A stretch of DNA of 64,000 bases from Cladorhizidae sp. MBARI D1340-BT2 (lineage: Eukaryota > Porifera > Demospongiae > Poecilosclerida > Cladorhizidae). Below are positions 35,186 through 47,015 of this stretch, piece after piece (the first letter of the stretch is position 1; every line of letters starts with the position of its first letter). Below the pieces are notes generated by a model. The model ran no database searches and was not told the DNA's origin. It saw nothing but the letters and a program-made list of their open reading frames with translations. Both the position numbers and the translations under genes were made by a program. The stretch covers positions 24,352,311 to 24,416,310 of the forward strand of contig JAQNBH010000006.1 of NCBI GenBank assembly GCA_028752905.1. Reading direction: 5' to 3'.

Positions 35186-35517
35186 TAATAAATATTATTA
35201 ACCCTGTGCATTTATACTTTGAGACATCAGCAAAACGTTGTCTCAATGTTTACAAAAATGCCTATGATCATATTTTTTATAAAATATTATACTCTCTTGC
35301 TTTATGGTTAGTATAGGTAGATCTTCATTATCTTTCATGCAATTAAAGATAGTTCTTGTAGCATTGGTTGCACATATCACAAGAATCAATATTTGCATAA
35401 TACTTACAGGTCCCCAGCATCCTGCTCTGTATACTCAAGTCATTATTCTCAATAGCTCATCCAAACACTGATGACGGATGTAGTGTTCTATTTTTTACAA
35501 GCTAACATGCTGAATTA

Positions 35518-35664
35518 TTATTTTTTTACTGCATATATCTTGGAATCATCTTCCCTCATAAACTTCAGCAACTTATAAGAATTCCTATCACTATGGTCGT
35601 TGTGGCTGCTGATTCCAAATCCCTGTCTTGGAAAGAATTCGAGGAATGATGGTTTAGTAGCCAT
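35518..35664 (-). CDS. Small conserved ORF in left arm (48 aa)
   Basis: ATG at 35664 opens a frame MATKPSFLEFFPRQGF... ending ...DDSKIYAVKK. The same protein, residue for residue except the last codon, is encoded in the right arm (63650-63799). GTAAAA after IYA could be a splice donor, so this may be a first exon. I do not recognise it. Arm similarity alone explains much of the conservation, so coding status is uncertain. Confidence 0.35.
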   Translation of the reverse strand: MATKPSFLEFFPRQGFGISSHNDHSDRNSYKLLKFMREDDSKIYAVKK

Positions 35665-36114
35665 TGCTAAGAACTGCTAAGCATCTCACTTAAATTGTGT
35701 GTTGTTGTGCAGGTAGCTAATACTACACAGAATGCTTGTGATACTGCATCTGTTTATGCTGCTTGTAGGAAACTATTGCATATTTCCATATACATAACTA
35801 CAAGTAATAATTACCTACCTGACTGTATGCTTGCATAAAGATATAAATATTATCCAGTTAGCAATTCCATTCTTATTTACAGAGCATTAGAGATTCAAGC
35901 CTTCATGGACTATCCTTGTCACAACTGTCAAGCAAAGATAACAGGGCACTCGACCTTCAAAATTAAGCCACTGCTACGAAAGGAACTAAGTCGTCTGGAA
36001 TGATCCTAACACTGTCTTTTTCAAAAAGGTTGCTTGGGCAAAAAATTTAACTTGGTTGTGAGGCTCGTTATGGAAAGGCAAGGATCCAGATCTAGTAGAA
36101 GCACTAGAAACATG

Positions 36115-36118
36115 TTAA
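36115..36118 (+). other. TTAA target duplication, left side of piggyBac B
   Basis: TTAA directly before CCCACTCACTGTCA; the partner is at 38197-38200, and a single TTAA at 63197-63200 is the empty site in the other arm. Confidence 0.9.
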
Positions 36119-38196
36119 CCCACTCACTGTCACAAGCGTATATATACGCAAAAAGTTGTTTATCAAATAAATAAAAACATAAAAAATCGATCGTACCGTT
36201 CACAGACACATATTATACGTCAAAAGTTAGCACCCTACGATCGTACCGAATATAAAGGCAATAGACGTTCGGTAACTAGGGTAGTATTATTGAAAAGTCG
36301 GACCCACTCAGAATTTCAAATCGGGTTGAAGATGGCAGTTGGACTGTCCTTGGATAAAGTTATTTCTCAGGTTTAGGGCGACAATTTTGGACTTTCTGAG
36401 GATGAAAGCAGTGATCAAGAAGGCGCTGGCATCTCATCCTACCTTGGCCAGAGCTGTGTTGACCCTGAATTTCTTCTATCGCTTGGCAGAATAGTTGCTG
36501 ATGACCTACCTTCAAGGAAGCGTAGCGCTTTCACTCGAGGTGACGATCTAGATGGAGATGAGAATACCAGCGATGAAGAAGGTATTTACAGTCAGTTTAG
36601 CTACAGTTTAGCTATAGCTAGTTTTGTTGTTAGCAAAGCAGAGCATGGATCTACAATGCTCTTTTAGTTTCGTTGTTGCGGTAGTCCGCGTTAAAATTAT
36701 TTGATGCCAATTTCTTATCCCCTTCAGATTTGATGCATGAAGCGATGGATTGGGCAGCTGATAGAGCTTCATCAACTCTGACACAATCTATTGTTGCTAG
36801 CCCTCATATTACTGTGGTGGCTGCTTCATCACCTTCTCCATTGTTCCTCCAGTATCTGCAACACTAGGTTCTGTAACCTCTGCATCAGGTTCTATGACTT
36901 ATGTGACATCTGTAGTCACTCCTATACTACTATTTCCAACATCATCATTGTCTGTTCCATCATCATGCCCTCCTTTATTTTTACCCTTGTACTCTGTGTC
37001 CTCTTCTAGTGAAGTATGCACTCCTTCACGACCAGTTGTTCAGCTTAGTCATAGCACTAGGAGTGTTCGTCATGCTCGAGTTAGTCAGAGTAGTGGTAGT
37101 GAAATAGCTTCTAGTGCTTCAAGTTCTGCTCTGCCTTTAGCTAGTCCTCTTTTTCTTTCTGGAACTTCACCTACCAGCATTTCTTTAGCTACGTCTCTTG
37201 CTTCTTCTACTTTGTCCTCAGCTAGTACCTTTGATAGTCCCTCCTGTAATTCTCCAGAAGAGGGTGTTTGCGTATATGGTTGAGGCATGCATTCCCGAAC
37301 AGCTATGTTCTAGACTCTCATGTCCGCAGAGCAGATCACCTTGCCAGGGGTTACAGGAAGAGAGATTTTTTGACCTTCCGGTTGGAGCTAGCTAAGGAAC
37401 TAGTGGTATGCTTCTGCTCACGTCAGCATGCTGGCCGCCCTCGCTCAGTTCATAACGAGCGTCTAGACCGGCTGAACACCACGCTTGGCATTAGTCAGCA
37501 CTAACTGAAAAATAGCAGTGGTGTATTGTCTGTGTAGCAGTTGGAAATGTCTGGAATCTCAAACGACCATGAGATCACTTATTTGCCTTCACTGCAAAGT
37601 ACCACTGTGTGTCACAAAGAGGGACTGTTTTTTCAAGTACCACACCATGGTAGACTTCGTAGTTTCCTAGTTTTTGCTTCACTTTTTTAATTTTTACTTT
37701 CTATGGTATTTCCATTTTTCTCTCTGTTCTATGTGTGTGCTAGATGGCTGTTGTTTTGTATATGCATGTTTTTGTTGCTATTGTTGTCCTGTTATGGGAA
37801 GAAGAAGATGTAATAAATAATTGTTCATACAACACCAACATGTTAACAATATCTTCATCAGAAAATAAATATTAAAAAATGAAAAATATATGTTATGCAA
37901 GTTTTGTGAATACAATGAGTGTGTGCATATATATATATAATATATATAATACACATGTTGGCATATTGCATATTGAAGTAAGAGCTTTTCATTAGGCTGT
38001 AATTACATAATGATATTCATCATTTGTGGTCATTGCTTAGCAACCTAAAGTTGACCACAATGTTTGTCAACACCAATGCTATCCCATCAACCATGGTTGC
38101 TAGGGACTTCAGTGCATTCCTGATTTAATATTGATTTTTATTTGCACCCGAGTCCAATAAATAAAAAAAAGCTGCCTAAACCTGACGGTGAATGGG
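36119..38196 (+). mobile_element. Non-autonomous piggyBac element B
   Basis: 2078 bp between TTAA copies. The termini CCCACTCACTGTCA and (reverse complement of the right end) CCCATTCACCGTCA match at 12 of 14 positions. The right arm of the large inverted repeat has the uninterrupted sequence GGCAATATTGCTTAACATGT with one TTAA, so insertion boundaries are exact to the base. It keeps only the ends of a transposase gene. Confidence 0.92.
36332..37675 (+). pseudogene. Core-deleted piggyBac transposase gene in element B
   Basis: Exon 1 (ATG 36332 to 36581) encodes an acidic N-terminus, MAVGLSLDKVISQV then a stop, then SEDESSDQEGAG and DENTSDEE. It joins exon 2 (from 36728) through GT-AG with matching phase, giving DLMHEAMDWAADRA. 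A Ser/Thr-rich segment follows. Then comes the transposase C-terminus (HAFPNSYVLDSHVRRADHL, KRDFLTFRLELAKEL, about 37280-37410) and the cysteine-rich domain (CLHCKVPLC and CFFKYHTM, about 37590-37650). The DDE core of about 400 residues is missing. The remaining parts are the piggyBac N-terminus and its terminal-repeat-binding cysteine-rich domain. Confidence 0.75.
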
Positions 38197-38954
38197 TTAA
38201 GCAATATTGCCAGCCATATTAACCCTTTCACCGTCGACTTCATTTTGAGATTTTGACCTGTTTTTACTTTAATTTTTGTATCTGATCATTGGTTCAGAAA
38301 AGTCCCCAGCAACCGCATATCACATGATTGACAAAGAGTTACTAATCAACTTGGTGATGTGTTGCCTAGCAACCAAACCACAAACAATTTTTTGATTAGA
38401 ATACTTTTTATCACTGCATTTATCGACTATTACAAGTATATTTTATGGTTTTTCAGATCAAATACTAAAATATGGTCGCTTATCGAACTGCAAACAGCAT
38501 ATAATCTGAAAAATGTACATTTTTTGGCATAATTTATTAATATTGAATGCCCTAATTTTTCTATTTTGCAGGATATAGCCATGTTTGTCAGTCTATAAGA
38601 GTATTGACTGTTGTCAAGCACCACGAGGAAGGTCTGGCTGTATTGAAAGTTGAAAATTTCAAGATGTTGCAGAAAGGCACAATAAAGCAAAGACTCATCA
38701 AGAAAACATACGTGTACTACACATGTCTGCATGCATAAAGATAAAGAAAAGAAGTATACATGTACATGCCTAACACATGTACATACTACAAAAGCAATAC
38801 AAAGAAAATCTCGCGAAGAGAAAAGGAAGCTAGTGCGAGTAGTCAGAGAGTGTGTGGAATTCCCTGAAGCATGTCCTTCCACGCACAGCACAAAGGCTAA
38901 TACCACAAAGAGAGCAGTGACAAAAGGTCTTGTGCCTCTTACCTCTGGCCTCGA

Positions 38955-39165
38955 CTTCTTCCTTGGCCTTTTCCTCTTCCTTAGCCTTTTCCTCTTCCTT
39001 GGCTTTTTCCTCTTCTTGGCCTTTTCCTCTTCCTTGGCCTTTTCCTCTTCCTTGGCCTTTCCCTTTTCCTTGGCCTTTACCTCTTCCTTGGCTTTTTCCT
39101 CTTCCTTGGCCTTTTCCTCTTCCTTGGCTTTTTCCTCTTCCTTGGCCTTTTCCTCGGCCTCGGCA
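38955..39165 (-). repeat. 18-bp minisatellite in piggyBac C (left)
   Basis: Unit GCCAAGGAAGAGGAAAAG on the minus strand, about ten copies, encoding KAKEEE or GQGRGK depending on frame. Copy number and frame differ from the right-arm array. Confidence 0.9.
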
Positions 39166-39413
39166 TCCAACACGCCCCCTGTCTCAGCGATCAGAAGGTA
39201 ACAGTGATACTTCTGAGTCAGAAGATGGAACTACATCAAATGAAGGAGAAGATGGTAGGAGAGATTGTAGGAGCAATTGGGGGCGAGTTTGCAGGACCAC
39301 TCGGAGGAGAGTTTGCAGGATCACTCAGAGATTCAGCAGATTCAAGATCAGTGGCTAAACCTATATAAAAGATTATTATTATGAACTTTACAACCTAGTG
39401 AACTTTATAACTA

Positions 39414-39718
39414 ACTTTAACATGTAGCTATCTACTCCACTCATAGAGAATAGTACAAATAGAACTACTGTGATATTTTACCATATCGCGTACTTGTTAT
39501 TACCTACTTGTTATTACCTACTTGTTATTACCTACCCGATATGCGCATGCACAGTAAAGGTTTGCGCATCCTCAGTCCCATGATAAATACATTATTAAAT
39601 TGATACGGTGAAATATCACTCGTCTGATTGGCCGGTATTTTCACTCGTGCCTGCGGCACTCGTGGAAATACTAGCCACAGACTCGTGATATTTCCCCGTA
39701 TCAATGTAATAACGTATA
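39414..39718. mobile_element. About 305-bp foldback MITE-like insertion, left arm only
   Basis: Absent from the same place in the right arm (about 61990-62020). It contains a hairpin, TGATACGGTGAAATATCACT at about 39601 against the reverse of AGTGATATTTCCCCGTATCA-like sequence at about 39683-39704, with an inner pair around CACTCGTGCC/GGCACTCGTG. It also has a 16-bp triplet, TACTTGTTATTACC, at about 39490-39536. Confidence 0.7.
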
Positions 39719-42700
39719 TTTATAACCTAGTGATATATATTTCTGGCTTATTATGTCTCTTGATAGCTCAAATATTAGATTCCATTCTATAGATATCTAC
39801 TCATACTTACCAAGCAACTCATACTCTTCATCAGGAGTCATAAAAGCTCCATCAGAAGCACTGGCACTTAAAGTGTTTGGTCCAACATCCTGAGGAGTTG
39901 AAGTTAAAGCTCTGGACAAAAAGCTGCCAACTCCTTTGGGTCTAATACCTCATCACCAAGGAAGGAAGACACTTGACCTTCATCATCTCCATCTCTATCA
40001 TAGTCAGAGAGGTCGAAACCGCCATCAAACAACAGCTCTAACACGCGAGCACGATCAAATATTTCAGCCATTTTTTGCTTGAATTCTAAATTGTTTGACG
40101 TCATAGTTACCTACGTGCTATATTATACGGTTCATAAATTTTTTGGTGAAATAGAACAGTCCATCGTGCACATTTACGTTAAGTTTTGAATATGTAGAGT
40201 CAACGGTTAATTTTTAATAATTATTAACGCTACGGTCACTCAATCTCGCGCTTCTATGCAGTGAAGCGGTTAAAACACAAACACAGAATCTCCGACTACT
40301 TGTACTTTTCATTGCGCTGCCTGGCACCAGAATGTTAGCAGTTGAATCGGAATGGACTTCCCTGGCTGCTGGGGAGCCACTCTCGAGAACCTGAACTGAA
40401 GCCAAGATCACCATATTTTTTCTGTATTCAGTTATTTATCACAACCTTTTTGAAATAGAAAGCCAAAGTTTGTACTTGTCATCAATAGGAGCCTCTAGCC
40501 CTAGATGCCTACTACTCGAACGCCCTAGCAGTTTTAGAACTTCTATAACTTTTGACAAACATCAGATGAAGAATTGCCAAGAAATATATATATACCATGA
40601 GATGTGTTTTTTATCTCTCATTTTTCTCAGCTAATGTTCATTGTGTATCAGTGTCAAGTTAAACAGAAACTTGGAGCTCTGGAGACTGATAATGTATTTA
40701 GGTTGTATGTGGTGAAAAATGGAAATCATTGACTTCTTTTAATATCATGTAAATTCTGACAGTTTGTCCACCTGTTCTTTATATATGCACGAACTTTATT
40801 ATTTAGAGGACCACGATACAGCTGCGATTTATTATCCCTACATATATAGTATGAATGCATTCTTGATTTATATTTTGATTACTGTAACTTTAGACCCTGG
40901 ATTATCTACAAGTGCTGGTAGAAATATTGGGACATCAGAGGTCTTCCATTCAAAAGATCCATACAGGTGTATACTCTATTGTTGTATTTTCTTGATTTAA
41001 TGAATGTTTTATTTTTGAGACTCCATCCTTCCCTGATGAGCAAGCCAGTGAAAATCTGTATGTGTAACTAAGTTTGGAATACTGGATTTATTCAATCTGT
41101 TTATTTTTCCATGTGGATAATTTTTACACAAATTGATCCATACAATAAACGTGCTTTCATTAAATTAATCAAGAAGGACTCCCAGGGGAGGAAGCTGTAT
41201 CACTCAACTCATCAGATGGTCCAGGGTTGTTCGAACTGGTGTTGTGTGACTGGATGGAAGTTGGTATCTCATGTTGAACTGGCATCTCTCTAGTTAAGTA
41301 AGGCTTCAAGAGCCAGACATTAAACTTAACCTTCATAATGTTTTGGTTGTTATCCTGCAGTGTGCAGAGTCCTTTAGGTGAGACATGAACGATTACATAG
41401 GGTCCCAGCCAGTCCTGCACCAGCCTGTCTCCTTTTTTGGATACCTTCCTTGCATTCCTCTTTTAAGGACATAATCACCTATGATGGTCAACAGGTTAGT
41501 AATATAAAATTAAAAACATCCAGTAAAGGTAAAAAATATATCACAAAAAACAGACAAGGACATTCTAACATTTATCAAAACTCGGAAATACATCTATCCA
41601 GAAAATTTTATTATTCTTAGCCTTTCGATTTTTTCTCAGAAACAACAATGGGACTCTAATTTGATTCAGCTTATATAAAGGCACACATTAAAGGTACACA
41701 TTAATTCATAAAAACATACCTATTGCCGTTTTTAGCCTCTTTTTGGCTTGGAATCGAAATAAGCTTTATGCTTTGCTTTAGCTTTTTCAATTTTCAACCG
41801 TATCTTCTCATATGTACCTATGTGATTACAAAATAAAACAGATCTGTAACATGATTTTTGGGGAGTGCATCAAACATTTTCATTAAACTATTTGTCCCCC
41901 ATTTTTGGTTACAAAAAAGTGTCAGCAATTCCATGTCATATATTTATGTTTGCCAGTCAGTTTAGTTCTTACATCTGCCACATGCTTCTCCAACTTATAT
42001 TGTATGTCTTCAGGAGACATAGTGAGTGAGATGTTTTCATAGAGAAGCTCCTGCTCATTCTCATGTTCTGCATTATTGATGGCTATGGAACCCCTAGCTG
42101 TTCGGTAGAACATCAACACAAATGGCTGTTGCTTTGTTGAAGACTGGACACTTGTATTGATACCATAAGTTGTGGGGAGTACATATCTACATAAGTACAA
42201 AACATCATACATAGAAATCATAACTACAAGCAGCACATTCAAGGTATATGCATCCTTTAGCTGAAGGCTTACACCAAAAACCATGTTTATATTTTTATTG
42301 TATAAGAATTTGGAAAATAATATACCGTATTGCTACAATGTGCAATTTAGAGATTTTGAGCTCCATAAATGTATAATGCGCTCTTAGTTTTGCGTTTTAT
42401 AATAAGTACCACTAATTATAACAAGATCGGTTGGCACTTTTCTGCGCACTATCCTGACCATCCAGTACCCTCTGCACATTTTCGTTTGCTCTCCTGATAC
42501 ATCTGATCGATTCCTGCATCTTCACTAGTAGGCAAGGATTGTTTGAAGCACATTCGAATGGTCACACTGTAGTCAGCTTCTTTCTAAACCGTCTGGATTT
42601 TGGCTGCAATATGCACGCGGAATGTTTTGTGCGATAAAAAAGATTGCGAGATGTTTTACGAATAACAATGCACTCGCAAAACTTAATCAAATTTTGTAGC

Positions 42701-44057
42701 AATACGGTAGCAATAACTACTTTTTTTTATGCCTTTTCATAATTTTATATGTGTGTGTGTGTGAGTGGGTTGGTGTTTCAGTGTGAGAGGATTCATTGGA
42801 GAGATTCTGGTGAGATTTTCTGGGGTAATCACAGATTAGCATGAAATGTGATATTGCTATCTACTGGAAGGTGGTGGTAATAGAGAAATCTCTCTATTAA
42901 CAAACTGTCAATCTTGAAAAATAATTATTAAATATTGGTAGCTTACTTGTTCCAGTCAGATTGAGTATCGTTTGTATACTTGGACAGTACCCTCTTAAGA
43001 GTTTGATTAGTCCACTCATCTTGGCCATTGCTCTGAGGGTGATATACCGAACATACCATCTGCTTCACTCCAAAAGCAGTCAAGACAACATCATTGAGCT
43101 GAGTTATCAAATAAGTTCACACAAACAGAACATTACTCTACATGAATATTTATCAAAAGGAAGCAGGAGGAAATTTCCAGATAATCAAGACTGAAGTCGC
43201 TAATAAAGTTATCTTAAATTGTGTTAAGTCTGCCTTGTACTCAATATAGTCTAACTTTGCTCTTGTAAACAAATCCAACACATTTTCCTTGATTAATTTT
43301 CACTTCTCAGACCACATACATGTCATTTCATGAACACAGATGGCAACAGTTTTAATAAGTTAGTTACCTGGTTTATAAATTCACGCCCCTGATCCATTAT
43401 AATTTTTTTGGAGGACCATAACTGTAGATGAGCTCGAGTAGAATGCTTGCAACATCACCAGCTGACTTGGACTTGATTGGCCGAGCAAATACCCACTTGG
43501 TAAAGAGATCTGTAACAGTGCAGACATATATATGGCCTTCGTCTGTGGCCGCAAATTGACCAATGAGGTCTATACCCAAAATCTCCCATTTGTAAGTATT
43601 TGCTACATAATTTTAAGCAAATCAGATGTGCCTTTAAATTACCTGATTTTAAGCATTTTAATTATTATATAGTGCATAAGATTTGGATTGGTAAAGGATT
43701 ATCTAACCTGTTTATTAAAATTAACCAAAAAATTATTCAATTTAATCGGTGTATATATGTAGCATCAAAATTCCCCTAAGTACTAACTTGTCCAATATCA
43801 GACCTATTCATGCAGCCTAAAAGTTTAGGCTTCTCTTGCCAGCAATTTAATATGCGTTAGCACTCCCATGTAGGCACTCTCATGTAGGTTTGGCAGGTCA
43901 GAGATCATTCAGCAACAAACTATAACTTGCCATATACTCGATTCTATACCTATACAGACCCTTAAAAAAGTATGTCGCAAAAATCGTTCCAACAATATAG
44001 CACACAGAAGCGCAGTTCTCCAAACTAAAAAAAAGGTCGAAAAAATTACACGTAAAA

Positions 44058-44113
44058 TCATCATCAGCATCATCATCATCATCATTATCATAATCATCAT
44101 CATCATCATCTTA
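44058..44113 (+). repeat. (ATC)n microsatellite
   Basis: Near-pure ATC/CAT triplets within an intron of the integrase gene. Confidence 0.9.
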
Positions 44114-45683
44114 TTGGCTGCATAGATTTCATTTATTTTTATGCCATTTTGTAGAGCGCTATCTGGGAAGGTGCCTTTTGGTATCGCTTTAGAGAGCTAA
44201 TAAAAAAAAGTTTGATTTTTGCATATATAGTTCGTCTAAGATGCCATCTTTGAACGGCGTGCGCAACCCAAATTGCTTGATCCTTTACCAAATCGCTGTG
44301 TTAGATGCAGTGGATTGAGGGTATGGCTTTTGCAGTGAAGAATCAAAGAAGGATTGCTGAATGTAGTTACTGATGGGGGAAGCATTTTAGGATTGTTCCT
44401 TATGGCATTCCAAACCACTGGACCAATCTGTCCCAAACTTGTCATGCATGCATACCAACTTGACCTGGGAAGTAACCTGGGCTCATATAGGGTTGGCTTT
44501 GATATTGTGCTGTCGTAACAATCACTCCATAACTGCCTCCACACCACCATAAACTTCAGCAATAATATATTCTTGGATAACAATCCCTACATTACTGTGG
44601 ACAGCAAAATTGTGATAAATAACTGATGCTATATAGCAGCACATTTTCTTAGCTATAAATCTCTTCATACCTTATGTTAGAGTAATCTGGATTTTATCAT
44701 ATTTGTGACGTCCCTTGTGGTTGTGGAGGTAGTAATATAGTACAAGAATATATTATTATTGCTGAAGTTTATAATTATTTGTGAGGTCACTTGTGGTTGT
44801 GTGGAGGCAGTAATGGAATGATTGTTATGACAGTCTAGCAATCATATATTTCCCCAGTTGGGCCTAACATATTTCCAATGGGCATCTTTTCTATCATTTG
44901 CACACCATTGCTCAGTACACTGGGTCACAGTAACTTAGTTACCTGCTCAAAACTTTAATTGGATGTAACTCAGGTGCAATCATCTTGATCATCTGCATCT
45001 CCTGGCACTTGTGACAAGTGCTTAGCTAAAGGTATCAAAGGAACCTATTATTAGCTATATGGTTACAACACTATTCAGTGTCAATGTGATATCATAAATT
45101 TTAACTTCAATTAACAAATAAGTAGAATCAATACAGTAATGTTAATTTTGTTACACGATTTACGAGTTTCTTAATTAAGCTTTAAAGTTTATCTTATTTC
45201 TTACAACCAGTAAGATTGATGTGTATTTAAAGCCTCATCATCACTTGCACATCCATTTGACATATTAATTATAGATGCTATGCACTAAACTATTCTTACC
45301 CAACTCACAACCATAGTAGTCCAGTATTAATCCTGTGGTCAATCATGCTAAGGTACGCTTTTGCCCTTGGTGAGCACCATTGACGTCATGGGCCTCACGT
45401 AGTAGCATCTGATGTTCATCACTAGAGAAAAGGACCAGCCTCTTAACTGTCTCATTTGGATGGTTCTCATTGTGGGTTGGGTATAAGACATTCTTTCACC
45501 TACAATAATTTAATATTTTTACAAATGATGTTTTTAAATATTTAAATACAGAATAAATACATCTTGGAATTTCCCATAAAACCTCTCCAGGTAGATGATA
45601 TCAGTGTCCCAATGACACTGTGGTCAGAGGGTCAGAGGTACAAAATACAGGTTAGGACTGAATTTCAGCCAGATTGGATTGTT

Positions 45684-45724
45684 ACTACTACTACTACTAC
45701 TACTCTACTACTACTACTACTACT
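45684..45724 (+). repeat. (TAC)n microsatellite
   Basis: ACTACTACT run with one interruption. Confidence 0.9.
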
Positions 45725-47010
45725 GAAAAAATCTTTATTAATGCAAATGTCTGGGAGGTCGAGAAAACTCATTGAAAGTTGATTTTGAGAGAATTTTTTT
45801 CTCTCCTCACTCTGGTGGTGGTGGTGATAGTTATGATAGGGTGTGGATGGGTCAAAAATTGGGCGGATATGGCTGGAAACGGTCTGGAAGGTCGGGAAAA
45901 CTAATTAATTTTTTGGGATTAGTACTTATAATTATGAAGGCATTGTATAAATAATTATGGCACTCGTTTGATATTCCCCCGCCACCAATGTTTTGAATGA
46001 ATCGAATGTTATTCTTATTCTCCCTCCCCCAATGGTTTGTGTTTTGAATGTCCAGATCGAAAATGAATTTTCTGAACTTGTCAAACCTTATCCCAGATAA
46101 GGCTGCTAGCGTCAATTTCCTTCAATAGCAAGGGGTACTCCACAAACCCCGTTATTGCAGCAACAATAAAGCAATGACTTTGTAAATTCGTGACAAAGGA
46201 GACAGATGGGGGTGTCACCGTCGAGGTTGTCGAGAGCAGAAGGGGTTGCGAGTAGGCACGTGACTTGAGAATTTCAAGCTGACTTATAGAAAGATTAGCG
46301 TATTTATTTATTGCTGGTCGAGCTTACTTCTATTAAAATTTTCCAATCATGAACTTGACATTGATTTGTAATTGACATTGATTTGTAATTTAGCAACAGG
46401 TGAATAACAAACAAGTGCCATAATTATTATCGCAATGAACTATTGGGTACAGAGGAACTTGCTAATTTGTAAGAAGTAGATGTGATTTATAGAACCTCTT
46501 TGTTGTCATGTCTTAAAGTGCACACTGGATAGAATGTTGGCATTTGTAGAATGTTGGCATTTGTTCTGAATACTTATGTTATCTGAATGCCAATGATTTG
46601 GATAAAGATTAACATACCAAGAGGTGTCAATTCTTTTTCTTATTCCACTCTGCTCCTTCGCACTCGTGTCACAACTGTGTTTTCCATTCTTAAGGAAATA
46701 TTCGATCTTCCGCAGATATACTGCAGTGTCCTTCTCTGTCCTCACCATCACAATTCAGCTCCACACGAGGGACAAATTTAGCAGCTGACTTTATTGATGC
46801 ATGGTTTATTAATTTTGTGAGGCTGTGCTTGCACGGTGTAGCAAAAGGGACAAATATGGCAGTGGGACTAATATGGCAAAACACTGGCTTGTGGCGGACC
46901 CTTCTCTTGAGATGAATCTTTGGAGTGGTGTTTATAAAAATTATGATAACTTCATAATTAAATAACCAAATCTTCTGAAACTTTACAAAGTGAAAGATTC
47001 ACTGTTTAAC

Positions 47011-47015
47011 TATAG
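47011..47015 (+). other. Target site duplication TATAG, left of element B
   Basis: TATAG directly before the LTR; the same five bases follow the 3' LTR (52266-52270). Confidence 0.9.

Larger units (their letters stand above)
38830..40071 (-). pseudogene. Core-deleted piggyBac transposase gene, left-arm copy C
   Basis: The minus-strand first exon starts at ATG 40071 (MAEIFDRARVLELLFDGGFD...), acidic and like other piggyBac N-termini. The continuation is SASDGAFMTPDEEYELL in another frame, with a GTAAGT donor. A Lys/Glu or Gly/Arg-coding minisatellite follows (38955-39165), then the cysteine-rich C-terminus at about 38945-38830 (KTFCHCSLCGISLC and CFREFHTLSDYSH). The catalytic core is absent. 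An upstream in-frame ATG at 40104 exists here but not in the other arm, so I prefer 40071. Confidence 0.65.
38223..40269 (-). mobile_element. Core-less piggyBac element C, left-arm copy
   Basis: Bounded by TTAA at 38219-38222 and 40270-40273. Termini are CCCTTTCACCGTCGAC and (reverse complement) CCGCTTCACTGCATAG, clearly related to element B (CCC..TCACCGTC). The gene runs on the minus strand. The same element is at 61447-63174 in the right arm, so it was there before the arms separated. This copy also carries the roughly 0.3-kb insertion at 39414-39718. Confidence 0.75.
35314..41173. repeat. Left arm of large inverted repeat
   Basis: Reverse complement of 60533-64000. The outer end matches the last bases of the window (TAGGTAGATCTTCATTATC), so the repeat may continue outside. 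The arm is longer than its partner mainly because of a 2.08-kb piggyBac insertion (36119-38196) and a roughly 0.3-kb insertion (about 39414-39718). Apart from these the arms look well above 90% identical by eye. The loop between the arms is about 19.4 kb. Confidence 0.9.
41169..46740 (-). pseudogene. Multi-exon Gypsy-type integrase gene without RT (decayed)
   Basis: Eight minus-strand exons with GT-AG borders: (a) about 46740-46618, KHSCDTSAKEQSGIRKRIDT; (b) 45499-45300, zinc-finger part VLFSSDEHQMLLREAHDVNG; (c) 45025-44943, STCHKCQEMQMIK and ELHPIKVLS; (d) 43602-43368, LGIDLIGQF (first Asp) to MDQGREFINQ (second Asp); (e) 43098-42947, VYHPQSNGQDEWTNQTLKR (Glu); (f) 42186-41973, YGINTSVQSSTKQQPFVLMF; (g) 41817-41720, KIRLKIEKAKAKHKAYFDS; (h) 41478-41169, GDYVLK and QDWLGPYVIVHV, a GPY/F-like module. 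Junctions e-f and g-h keep phase. Frameshifts occur in b, d (an A run) and h. It could be a Ginger-type transposon or a domesticated integrase in decay. Confidence 0.75.

Noticed and set aside
36791..37009. Ser/Leu-rich 72-codon frame as a membrane protein
   Set aside because: It overlaps the frames of the core-deleted piggyBac gene and has no start context; composition follows the TCATCA-rich DNA.
38430..39173. 247-codon Lys/Glu-rich frame as a standalone gene
   Set aside because: It is the KAKEEE minisatellite of piggyBac C read into downstream non-coding DNA; the real end of the gene (cysteine-rich domain) is in another frame.
44236..44583. 115-codon minus-strand frame with GQIGPVVWNAIRNNPK, slightly like the end of a LINE RT
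   Set aside because: Too short, no RT motifs, and it lies inside an intron of the integrase gene.
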